Positions 37,332-48,639 of a stretch of DNA of 64,000 nucleotides are shown piece by piece (within the stretch, counting starts at the first letter, position 1; each line of letters opens with the position of its first letter). The stretch covers positions 62,001 through 126,000 of the forward strand of contig JADGJC010000009.1 in assembly GCA_027596075.1 (NCBI GenBank), in the 5' to 3' direction. Position numbers and translations under genes: made by a program. The notes under the pieces were generated by a model. That model was not told the DNA's origin. It searched no databases and was given only the letters and a program-made list of their open reading frames with translations. Source of the DNA: Rhizophlyctis rosea. Lineage: Eukaryota; Chytridiomycota; Chytridiomycetes; Rhizophlyctidales; Rhizophlyctidaceae.

Positions 37332-39618
37332 ATGATCGCACGCAGGGCTACCTTCTACACGGCACCAAAGCTGTGGGCTTGGTCAAAGCCAACCCAAGCG
37401 AGGTATGCGGCGAACGGTTTGAGCTGCTCTTTTTGTGCCGCGAACCCTACCCGTTCTTACTTTCCTTTCCACACTTTGTTTACAGGTCTCTCGCGACGGC
37501 CGCAAGCGATAACATCATTAACAAATGGAGTTCCAGAATCACTCAGCCGAAGGCGCAGGGCGCTTCCCAGGCTATGCGTATGTATCAATATTATACACTT
37601 GTGGGCCTGGTTTGAACGATACAACTAACTGATCTCCATTCCACGTGCGACCTCTACAGTTATTGCAACCGGTTTGAAGCCCTCTCAAATGAACCTTCCA
37701 CAAGTTGGTATCTCCTCCGTGTATGTATCTTTGACGACTATATTTGCCATCCATTCTTCGATCGCAGTCTTTTGCTAACTGGCACATGGACTTAGCTGGT
37801 ACGAAGGAAACCCGTGCAACATGCACTTGCTTGACCTCGCACAGAAAGTGAAGGAAGGTGTTCAGGCCGCTGGTCTCGTGGGATACCGGTTCAACACCAT
37901 CGGTGTCTCGGATGGTATTTCTATGGGAACGTCTGGCATGTCATACTCCCTCCAGTCCCGTGAGATCATTGCCGATTCCATTGAAACTGTGGGTATTGCA
38001 TGCTAGGACTGGGCTTGTCAGTCTCCAGCACCCGACAGCGGGTTATGCTTGATCTCTAATAATCCATGTTTATTGTAGGTCATGTCAGCACAATGGTACG
38101 ACGCCAACATCTCTATTCCCGGATGTGATAAGAACATGCCCGGTGTGCTCATCGCCATGGCCCGCCTTAACCGTCCTTCCCTCGTCGTGTACGGTGGCAC
38201 CTCCGCATCTGGCAGAAGCTGCAAGGACATGCCTTTGGACATTGTTTCAGCATTCCAGAGTTACGGTGAATACATCGCTGGTCGGATTACCGAGGAGGAA
38301 CGTGTCGATATTGTCGAACACTCGTGCCCTGGACAGGGTAGCTGTGGAGGGATGTACACTGCCAACACAAGTGAGTTCTATTTACTGCCCGATGATCATG
38401 AGGGACTTGCAGGATTAAATGCATGCCGAATGTCCCAGTGTCCTCCGCCATCGAGGCGATGGGATTGTCGCTCCCCTACTCTTCCTCCATTCCCGCTGCG
38501 TCTCCTGAGAAGCTTGAGGAATGCTTCAAAGCAGGCCAGACCATCAAGTACCTCCTCGAACACGACATCAAACCTCGCGACATTTTGACCCGCGAAGCCC
38601 TTGAGAACGCGATTGTCCTTACCATGGCTTTGGGAGGATCCACCAACGCCGTGCTCCATCTCATCGCCATCGCCCGCACCTTGGACGTCCCCCTGACCAT
38701 CGACGACTTCCAAAGCATCTCCGACCGCGTCCCCTTCATCGCCGACTTGAAGCCCTCCGGCAAATACGTCTTCGAAGACATGCACAACATCGGCGGCACA
38801 CCCGCCGTCCTCAAATACCTCCTCTCCAAGGGCCTTATCCACCCGGACTGCATGACCGTCACCGGCAAGACCCTCGGCGAGAACTTGGACCGTCTCCCAG
38901 GCTTGAAGGAAGGCCAGCAGATCATCATGCCTTTGGAGAAGCCGATCAAGTCTTCTGGGCATATTCAGATTTTGAAGGGGAACTTGGCGCCTGAGGGGAG
39001 TGTCGCGAAGATTACGGGCAAGGAAGGGTTGAAGTTCAAGGGGCCTGCTAAGTGCTATGAGCAGGAGGAGGCTATGTTGAAGGCTTTGGAGGAGGGGAAG
39101 ATTGGGAAGGGGGATGTTGTTGTTATTCGGTATGAGGGGCCTAAGGGTGGACCTGGGATGCCTGAAATGCGTAAGTTTTATGCTTTGACTTTTTTGATCA
39201 TGGAGTCTCGCGCTGAGTTTTGGCCATCACCCATCAAACTGACGACGCCTCAAACCTCTACCCCACATCACAAACCCCCCACGCAGTCACACCAACCTCC
39301 GCCATCATGGGCGCCGGCCTCGGCAAAGACGTCGCCCTCCTAACCGACGGTCGCTTCTCCGGCGGTTCTCACGGGTTTATTATCGGACATATTACACCCG
39401 AGGCGCAGGACGGTGGACCGATCGGGTTGATTCAGGATGGGGATGTGATCACGATTGATGCGGAGACTAAGAGGATTGATGTTGATGTTAGTGAGGAGGA
39501 GTTCAAGAGGAGGAGGGAGGGGTGGGTTGCGCCGCCGTTGAGGGCGACGGGAGGGACATTGTTGAAGTTTATTAGGAATGTGAATAGTGCTAGTTTGGGG
39601 TGTACTACTGATCGTTAG
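37332..39618 (+). CDS. ILV3: Dihydroxy-acid dehydratase, mitochondrial
   Basis: Seven exons (37332..37402, 37486..37577, 37660..37720, 37796..37988, 38079..38370, 38439..39170, 39287..39618) give 590 aa, close to the yeast enzyme. It dehydrates 2,3-dihydroxy-isovalerate and -methylvalerate to 2-keto acids in valine and isoleucine synthesis. The start [19 protein letters not shown] is a mitochondrial presequence. Iron-sulfur cysteines are visible in [21 protein letters not shown] and [30 protein letters not shown] near the C-terminus is also diagnostic. The 38371..38438 intron uses the acceptor in CCCAG, which alone gives the conserved TANTMSSAIE. No fault seen. Confidence 0.96.
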
Positions 39619-40809
39619 GTGTTTGGTAGGGCGAAGTTTTGTGGGGTTTTGGGGTGCGAGTTCTGGGTATTTGAATTGTAATATATGATTATGTAGATTG
39701 TTATTCCGATATCTTCCTTCTTGTTGGTTTTGATCCGTTTGGTGGATCACCGTTTTGGAGGCTGGGAGCCTCGAGATGCATTGTGGACCCGGATGCCCAC
39801 AGAGCAATAGCAGTATTCGGCATCACCAACACCCCTGAGGAATTCACTGATGCCGTAAACTTTGAAAATCATAGGGCCGCTGCAGACAGTGTTTGAACAT
39901 TGCCGGCGATGCATCAGGCCCCTCCAACAGTGCTGATGTGGTAGCTTCATGCAACGCTGCTGACGGCGCAGGCGGGAAATCTATTGCTGCAAAGGATGCT
40001 GTTGGAAGTGCCGCGGCAGGTGGGGCGCTCTTACACTTATTTGATTCTGGAGTCGTTGGAATGGCTTAGTGGCAAATCGGCGGCGACGCCTTACCCTAGA
40101 TTAGCGGCCTCCGGTGGAAACCGAGCGCAATATGGTTTTCCTGTTTTTTTCAACAGCGCTGCAGCGGCGATGTTGGAGGCGGGTTAGATGCAATGCCAGG
40201 CTTTTCGTGGCGTTGGGTATGGTATGGCTCACAGTACTACCTGTGCTTCAACTTTTGCAGGAGCCGATACCAAGTGGGAGGAGTTATTGCCCGGTGGCGC
40301 GTAATGGTTGTGTGGTTTTTGTTACTTGAAGAAGAAGAGCACTGTGTAGCAGTGTCCTGGTAGATGTACACCTTTGGGTGGGCATTGTGCAAGGACCCGT
40401 GGCTAAATTCAAAAGGAATTTGACCGAATATGGTCTGATGACTCCATACAAGATCTCGCCGCCTGGCTTGGGGCACATGGGCCAACTGGCCAATGATTTC
40501 AGTCAAGCCTACCATCTATTCGTTTCTCTGTTGCTTGTCGTTGCTGAGTTTGCCCATGGCGGATGGCTGTCAAAGCTTAGATCAGGATATAACTTACTGC
40601 TGTTCTTACACGGCCGAATGCCCAGCTGCTAGCGTCGAACACTAGCCAGGCCCAAGTTTTCAAAGTTACTGCTTTCATGTTCGCTGTACGACCTCCCAGT
40701 CCTTTTCTTACCCAGTCCATCGCTTTGGCTAAACCAAACAACTCAAGTCGCCCGAACTTGAGCCTCGCCACATTCCTGTCTTTTCTGCCGCTTTCACCTC
40801 TTGATCAGA
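39619..40809. other. Intergenic between ILV3 and Myb gene G
   Basis: 1.2 kb without a recognised gene; its 3' half is the promoter of G, with the shared element at 40395-40404. Confidence 0.45.
40395..40404 (+). promoter_or_regulatory. Shared Myb-array upstream element (gene G)
   Basis: ACCCGTGGCT within AAGGACCCGTGGCTAAA, 406 bp before the ATG of G and in the same orientation relative to the gene as in A, D and E, although G is on the other strand 12 kb away. Confidence 0.5.
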
Positions 40810-43240
40810 ATGCACTCTGCCGTCCGCCTGCCATACAACCCAACGATACAACTCAAAGTTCTGAACGTCCGCGTCACTTTTTTTAGTTGGACCGCTTTGC
40901 GACATATTCACCAGCAGTACACGACGTCCCCAACCGCCTTGCCGCACATTATCGAAGAATCTTCTTCGCTTAGCGGAGGTATCGAGGTCGTTGAGGAAGC
41001 CAGTCACCTGGGCGAGTTCACAACCGAGCAGCCTCCTTCCATGCCAAAGTCAACCAAGTGCAGGCAAAACCGGTGGACATTAGAGGAGGGAACAATTCTC
41101 CTCACTGCGATCGAAAAACATGGAGGGAAGCCATGGGGTCAGTGGGCCAACATAGCATCGGATGTTGGCCGTTCCATTAAAAGTGTCAGCTCCAAATACA
41201 AACAGCTGCAGGGATCGGTGTCTGATAACTGTACCATTTCACATCCGGCGGTGTCGCAAAACCATAACAAACGGTGGAGCCCTCGCGACGATCGTTCTCT
41301 TGTAAGCGCAATTCTCGAAGGGCGGAAAGCTGGGAGGCGGGATGATTTCGAATCTCTCAGTGGCCAGTTTGAGCGGTCGGCTAGAGCTTTGCGACAAAGA
41401 TGGGGAGTCCTTCATAGGGCTGGGGTGGCATCCGATGTACCCTTAAGCGGTTTACATTGGACAGAGGAAGAAGATGCTCTGATACGGGAAGGTATGGTGA
41501 AGGGACAGAGGGGCGAATATTGGGAAGTGTTGGCAAGGCAATTGGACAGGAGCGTAAAGGCAATAGGACAACGGAAACATAAAATTTGCCGACGGGCTCG
41601 TTCCGTAGGAGAGTCCTTTGCCTCATACGGGACCAGCTGGACACTTGCGGAGGATGAATATTTGTTGCGGACAGTTGTGTACGGTACTCCGAGATGGAAG
41701 ATTGTCAATCTGGAGGACATGGCGGACCATATGGGTCGTACGGAAGATGCTATCCGGAAACGGTTGATTGAACTACGACGCCGAAATGGAGAAGAAATCG
41801 TGCGGCGTCGGGCATGGACTGATGATGAGGTTGAGGCTCTCATGGGGGGCGTGAAATACGGTGCGCGTCGGGGTCAGATACTCAATTTGAGGAGTCTAGT
41901 TGAGCAGATGGGACGTTCAGAGGGTGCAATACGTGGAAAGTTATTGGAGCTGGGACGGAGGGAGGGGATACAAGTTGCGACCAGTGTGTGGAGGGATCAC
42001 GAGGAGGAAATTCTTTTGCAAGCCATTAGACATGGAGCAGGGAGGGTTGACACTCTTCATTTGGAGGGCCTGGTCAAGCAGCTGGGACGTTCTCAGGGGG
42101 CCATTCAGAAGCGGTCGATCAAGCTTCGTCGGCAAGAGGGGATGAAAATTAGAGCCCCTTGGACGACCGAAGAGGACGAAATGCTTCTGAGTGCCATGGA
42201 TGAACGGGGAAATCGCACTAAGTCAGATATCTTCCAAGCTATGGAGAAGAAACTGGATCGTCCACACGGCAGTGTCGAGATTAGATATCAACGAATCAAA
42301 CATTGCACAGCCGTCCAAATTGATACGGAATCCAATTGTACGCGCAAGAGTCAATTGGAGGAGATCATATATTCGAATTACTTGGGAGAGATTGAGAGCA
42401 AAGATGAAACAGGTAAGGGGGAACGTGAATATGCCCGGCAGGATGGAGGGACCCGGAGAGCCGGGTCCTGTTCAACATCAATATTGTCTATGCTAATCGT
42501 TGGAGTTTCTAGGGTACAGTGGACACTCACCGTCGTCCACAAACAGGCAAGGAGATGCCGACAATTTAGGAAAGCACCAACATCCAGACCACAATCTTCT
42601 CCCGAAAAGCCATGTACCACTGGAACATCGGATAGCAGACAATAAGAGGAAAGCGTCAAATGAATTCAATCATCCGGCAGCACCAACTCGGCAACATTCA
42701 TATCGATACTTTACCAAGGCGGAAGACCTCCACATCACCAAACGCATCAAAGAAGGCTTTGGGTGGGCTCAGATTGCAAGGGAATTGGATCGGGCGGAGG
42801 CTAGCGTACATGGAAGATGGAAGGTTCTCATGCGAACATCCCCAACAATAGCTGCCCTTGTTGACAACATTGAGTTCAACGCCTCAAACTGGATTGCCAA
42901 ATCGTCCACCGCAGATGAGGATGCATTTATTATCCCACGGGTTGCTAAGGAGATGATCCGACCTCCGTCAAGTGTTCAGAATCGCTGGGTTCAGGTGCCC
43001 TCCGAGCGGACAATGACGAAAGTGTGGTCGGATGCGGAAGTGCGTCTTTTGAGGTTGCTTGTGGATACTGCTCGAGAGTTGGGTCGGATCGTCATTCCTT
43101 CAGCTATTGCCAGCAAGATGAGTTGTACGACAGTTGAGGTGGAACGTCGGCTTGAAGCATTAGGTTGGGAGCCGAGACAATTTGAGAGGAGGGATGAGGG
43201 GACCAGCGAGCCAAGAATAAATGAGATGATTGCAAGATGA
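40810..43240 (+). CDS. Myb-array protein G (type I), about ten Myb/SANT repeats
   Basis: Exon 1 is 40810..42412 and exon 2 is 42513..43240, giving 776 aa; the 100-nt intron (GTAAGG..TCTAG) is in phase 1 at the same position as in A and E. Seven repeats precede the intron (NRWTLEEGTI, KRWSPRDDRS, LHWTEEEDAL, TSWTLAEDEY, RAWTDDEVEA, SVWRDHEEEI, APWTTEEDEM) and three follow (RYFTKAEDLH, one decayed at STADEDAFII, KVWSDAEVRL). It lacks the second repeat of A and E. The N-terminus (MHSAVRLPYNPTIQLKVLNV) is basic and free of acidic residues for about 45 positions. It is the only family member outside the tandem array and lies on the opposite strand. Confidence 0.85.
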
Positions 43241-44116
43241 CTTGCAATGCCCAGGTCAGTATGAGATGGAAAGAGGGCTCCGTTGTTTCTGACCTTTAAA
43301 TGATTAAGACCACTAACTTACGTATTTTTGAAAGTGCTCGTCAACATGTCCGAAATCGTGGGTATGTTCGAAATTGTGGCATGTTTGAAAAGGAGGATCA
43401 AGTCATGCACACCAAACAGCAAGACATGGTTCCCTTGAATAGAATGACATTGAAAATGGATCTGACTCGCATTGATTTGTTGACTGGAGATATGCCGGTT
43501 TACGGTAAATTCCGTCAGGGATGGGCATGATCTATATTTTCATGTGTTGAGCGCGACTAAAAGGTGGTGTATGAGCCAAATGTGCAAGCATGACCCCGGG
43601 CGGAATCATCTCGGCCCTGATGCGGTGTGATCGAATGATACGACTCTTGCGGACAATCATGCTATACTTCAATGCGATCCTTCTGAGCATTCTCTATAGT
43701 TCAGCTTAGTTCTTCCTCGTTGGTTCTGTTTTTGCTAGGTTCTGAACGGAGATCAATGCAGTGTTCGAACTATGTCGATCAAGGATTTGGTATAAAGTTT
43801 TCATGCATCGTTTAGCTCATTCAACGGTTCAGCAAGTTGAAGTTTTGAATCAATTTTCTGCGGAGTTTCTTGGGACGTGCATGGTCTGTACATGTATGAA
43901 GACATCTTGTGCCGTATTATATTGAACTCATTGAGCACTTACAACCAGTGCTACATGTGACACTCCATTCCCTGGTATTGATGTTGGTTTCTTCGCCGCA
44001 TTATGAGCGTGCAAAACAATTTTATTTTCATGATACATTCTTGTGCTCGTAGGTGTCCATCAACTCCCACCATGTGAGAAGTGCACTGCAATTGTAAACT
44101 GGCGTTCAGAAACAGC
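43241..44116. other. Intergenic between convergent Myb gene G and guanylate cyclase
   Basis: 876 bp, no gene recognised on either strand. Confidence 0.45.
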
Positions 44117-47100
44117 CTATTCCGCGTCTGCTGGTGGCAACGGCTTTGCAAAGCTATCCTTGCCAACAAGGAAGTATGTGTGCATGCTACCCTTCCCCTG
44201 GAAGGTTGCATTCATGCATCAGTTACACTGCAAACAGCCATTGATGACACTTGTCAAGCCTAAAAAGTGCTCACCTTTACGTTGATCTCTCCCCGCTTTT
44301 GAATATGGTATCCGCCCAGCTTTGTTAGCGCCTCAGCTGTATCTTGGCTGATGTGGATTTTCATCGCTGCCAAATGGACGAACGGGCATTATCAGCAAGG
44401 AGCATATCACTTGCTAGATGCTCTGTACTGCTGATATAAGTTGATATACTCACGCACTCCCGTACTCTCCATCCGACTGGCAGTATTGACGGCATCGCCA
44501 AATAGGCAGTATCTCGGCATTTTGGTCCCAACGACACCCGCTACAACAGGTCCACTGTTCAGTCCGATGCGGATCTGGATTTTGCCGTTGGGGTCGTCTC
44601 TGACTTGGAACGTGCGGCTGTATACTGCTGATAGGAATTCTAAGGCCATGGTGGCGATTTCGCCTGCGTGTTTGTCGCCGTTGGGGTTCGGTACACCTGA
44701 TACCACCATGTACGCATCGCTGATGGTTTCAACCTTGTATGCGTTGTGTGCAGCAATGATTGTGTCGAAGCAGCTGTATGGATGTGTGAGCAGTGGGAAC
44801 CAGATGTGGAGGAGTTCGGGGAATGCCTAACAAGGACGTACTTATATAGATCATTAAGCAACTTTACGGTATCCAACGGACTTCCCCCAGAACTAATGGT
44901 CGTAAACCCAACAATATCACTAAAGAAGATCGTCGACTCCTCAAAAGCCGTAGGCTCAACTTTGACACCATCCATTAACTGCTTCGCAATCTTCGGCGGC
45001 AACATCCCGTCTGCCTGTTTCTGACTCTTATCCAGCTGCTGCACTAGCGTTTCCAATTCCCTCTGTTTTGCTTCTTCCTTTGCGCGGTTTTCTCGTTCGA
45101 GATTGACTTCTTCCGTGAGGTCTCGGACGATACCGGTGAAGAGGTGAGCGGCATCTTCTTTTACTTCGGAGACGGAGAGGTGGAGAGGGAATTCGTCGTC
45201 GTTTTTACGGAGGCCGTAGGCGCGGCGGCCGCCGCCGGTGACCTTTTTGATGCCGGTTGCCATGTACTTGCTTAGGTAACCGTCGTGCTCTGTCGGTGAG
45301 TTGATCAGGTTTGAGCGGCATGTGTCAGCGAGCATTGGCTTCTCCTCTTACCCCTTGAGAATCTTTCAGGCATCAACATGTTTATATTCTTGCCGATCAC
45401 CTCAATAGATGAATAACCTAAAGAACAACCTTGATCAGCCATACTTTGAGTATCAATCACACGCATACGTGCATGCCCTCACCAAATATAGCTTCAGCTG
45501 CAGCATTAAACCTAACAATAATCCCCTTCGGATCAATATTGATAATTCCATCCACAACAGTATTCAAAACACTATTCAATATCCTCTTCTCCAACAACAT
45601 CTTCATCTCCGCATCATGAATCGATGCCTCCATCGCAACCTCCTTCTCCTGCGTCGCCAGCGTGGCATTCAAATCCGCCTGATGCTGCCGCACCACACCC
45701 GCCATTTCTGCTTCCTGTTCTAACTCCAAGTTCTGTTTCTTCTGCTGGACGCTTTCGTCAGTTTCTTGGATCTCTTCTGTGAAGTTGGCGAGGAGAGCGT
45801 TTTTTTCTGCGCGGTGTTTGTATTGGAAGGCGCGGAGGGATTCGCGGGAGAGGTAGTCTGCGGCTTGGTTTTGGGCGGGGGAGGTGTCTGAGTCGTAGGG
45901 TTCTTCGTCTTCTTGGAGGGAGAGGCCGAGGGTTGAGGGTGGGCGTGCGACGCTGCTGGTGCGGCCTCGACGGTAGGAGCTGGAGATGCCGGATTAGTTG
46001 TCTTCGCTGTCGATACCGGGGCCGAGGGAGTCCACGGACCCAGCAAGAGAACGAACAATTCCGGCTTGCTCGCTTGGCACGAGGCTGTCCCGATCTGTTC
46101 GTTCTCGCTCGCGACCCCTACTAGTCTCTCTGATTGATGAGTTATGAGAAATTTTCGTATTGGAGCACGACACATGCAATAGGTAATATACCTGTCTGGG
46201 CTAACGGCAATGCCGCCAGCGGCTTCCTTCTTATCTTTCTTGAACTGCCTTAACTGCTGCCTATGTACTGCTGCCAGCCTCTTCATCTCGGCAGCATGTT
46301 CAGCATGATAATTTGCCATGACTATCTGCTCCTTCTTGTTAGCTAAACGCTCCTTCTCGGTATGGACTTCATTGACATGAGTCGCGTTCAAGTCACTTAC
46401 CCTCAAATGTCTGGTCGATAAGCCTTGCAAGTTCTTTTCGTATGCAATCTTTCTCTCCTGAGCAGCTATTACTTGTCGGCTATACTTTGTATGGCGCTTT
46501 TCGAGGTGTTGCTGGAGTGCTGGAAGATTATAGAAGGTCAGTCGACATCAACTTCAGATCGCCCAACCAGGCCATCTGATCGTACCATCAAATGCCTGTC
46601 GCTTATCAGTCAGTGTGTCTTTGTGGAGCTCTGCAACACGAGATGCTTCGTTTTGTTGTTGTATAGTCACATCACGGAGCTGTATGGGGACCATACAAAT
46701 TGAATAACGGGCCGTGAAGTATCGGCAGAGGTCGATGACTGACCCTGATTGACCTGAACATCTTCAATTTGACAGCTTTGCCTTCCTTACGGTCTGAGCG
46801 AGCATCTAGCATGGCTTGGAACGCTTCCTTCTTTTGTCGAATTTCTGCAGCCTGTGATGGATGAACCGGGTGCACTTGGTTAAAAGCTTACGCATATCAT
46901 GTGGTCGGCTCGTTCCTCGGAAGTTTGTCATTCCAGACCTTTGAGGATCTTCAAGATACAAACCTGCGACGCCATTAGCTTCGATATCTCAATCTCCATT
47001 CGTTGCAATGCAAATGCTTCATCCTCCTTCTTCAAGACTTCAACTTCAGCATCTCTGAGGCCCATTTCGATGATTTCACACTCCCCTTTGAGCCGTTCAA

Positions 47101-47542
47101 ATAGGTTTTTCGTTTGATTCTGGTAGTTGTTGCTGACATACTTCTCTACCTCGTCCGCATTTGCCGGATACCCGGCAGGTCCCATCGGCGCGTCCATTCC
47201 AGAGGGCTCAGACTTAGGGTCAGGAGACGGAACGGCGACTGCGCCATCCATACTCCCAAAGATGTTCTTCCGGTCTATGGAGAAGATGCTGGTACCCGAA
47301 GAAGTGACATCGCTAGAGGATGTTGCATGGTTGTTGCTCAAGAAGGTTTGGAGACGACTCTTCTTCTGCACTGGTGTAGGTGCTCGAAATGGGCAGCCAC
47401 CACTTGCTGTCGTGGAAGGTTGTCCATCGGGAAGTGATAAGTCCATGGAAGGGATTATGTCGACTGGCGCTCGTGGCCGAGAGGGGTCATCGTAAATGCG
47501 GATGCTCATCTCGGGAAGAGAGACTACTGAACCAGTGTACAT
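44117..47542 (-). CDS. PAS-domain guanylate cyclase (class III), soluble, FixL-like PAS
   Basis: Twelve exons (46964..47542, 46892..46915, 46744..46851, 46586..46679, 46192..46519, 46040..46129, 45483..45979, 45352..45417, 44842..45289, 44454..44773, 44275..44366, 44117..44197) join in phase to 908 aa. A disordered start leads into long coiled coil (about 150-520). PAS follows (about 540-655; [29 protein letters not shown]), then a linker helix and the cyclase domain (about 690-880). Metal-site DIVGFTTIS, Glu in [11 protein letters not shown] and Cys in [19 protein letters not shown] point to GTP, not ATP. It ends [14 protein letters not shown]. It makes cGMP. Divergent from the CNG-type channel gene. 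The 24-nt second exon is the weakest call. Confidence 0.85.
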
Positions 47543-48639
47543 GATTTGTACGTTCTAAATATGCAAAGTCAGAGTTTGATTTCAGGCTTCGATAGGGTGA
47601 GCTTAGAGTGCTGGAACCCGAAGGCGAGCCTTTTATTGGGCACACTGAGCAACTTGAGCACGCATGCACGGAAGAAAATTGGTGAAAGTCCCCCTCCCCC
47701 CCATCCACCCGATTGCACGCCTTTGAACATTTTCCGTAGTTTTGAATGCATGCTTTTGAAGCGCCAAGTTGTTGAAGGATTTAGGGATGCAATAAATGGG
47801 TAGCGAGGGTGACAGAGAGATGTGGTGTGTTGTGATTTACTCAATCCAAATGGTCCCGAACGTAGCTCTTTCTTGGGAAGCAGATCCCATTTTCTGGAAC
47901 CCCTTTCAACCCAAGTGTGATCCTTACACCATGCCCAAAAACAGGTCTCGAACAACTTGTTGCCTCAGTTCAAGGTCTTGAATGAAGGTCAAAGGGCAGG
48001 ACGCAAGATCGCAGCGGCATTTCAATTTGGTGTCGGACCACTCCGATGCGAGACTCTATGCATCCTACATACATACACAACTGCGCATGAAAAAAACTGA
48101 TAATCGACAAATATACAATCGGTGCTGGTGCTGAGCTTACGTAGGTTCAATCCTTGTGGAAGACCGAAAACCGACATTCAGGGTAAGCAGAGGGAACAAT
48201 CGCAACGATGGACTGGTTCGGAGACAGTGGAGACCAGGCCCATTCATCCTTGCATTACATTTTTATGTGCGCTGTTTGTGTCGATGGACTGTAAAGATCG
48301 CCGATCTGTATGAAGAGCATTCTCAAGAAAGATGCCGAGTGCACTATCCACCATCACCATCATGGTTAGGCGTGCATTCTTACCGCATTTTGAATCTCAG
48401 ATGCATGTGTCTCTACCCTCAGAGACCTCAGGGCGGAGACCCTCCCGTGTTTTGTGTTTTCAGGGTCTTTACTGCCTAAGGCAATTTCGAGGGTCGTGGC
48501 GCGCACCTCACTCCTATCACTATCCCTTTGCCATTTCATGGTTTACCTTCAACAGAGTTGAATTTTAGGAATATTGATTCATCGCCTATCAGTCTGTCAA
48601 CGGCATTGCTACAGGCATCATCGAGTCAAAATTCCCTCA
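47543..48639. promoter_or_regulatory. Divergent promoter region between guanylate cyclase and CNG-type channel
   Basis: 1.1 kb between the two start codons with no recognised gene, so both genes may be controlled from it. No specific motif was identified by eye. Confidence 0.5.

Noticed and set aside
38404..38423. Acceptor at CTTGCAG (38412) and ATG 38423 as ILV3 exon 6 start
   Set aside because: It breaks phase; the acceptor in CCCAG at 38438 gives the conserved [14 protein letters not shown].
46400..46430. GTAAGT donor-like site inside cyclase exon 46192..46519
   Set aside because: Reading through keeps a long coiled-coil frame, and the exon then has the right phase at both ends; no acceptor nearby gives a better protein.
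48100..48180. tRNA-like GGTTCAATCC T-loop
   Set aside because: No pairing T stem and no acceptor stem or D arm around it.
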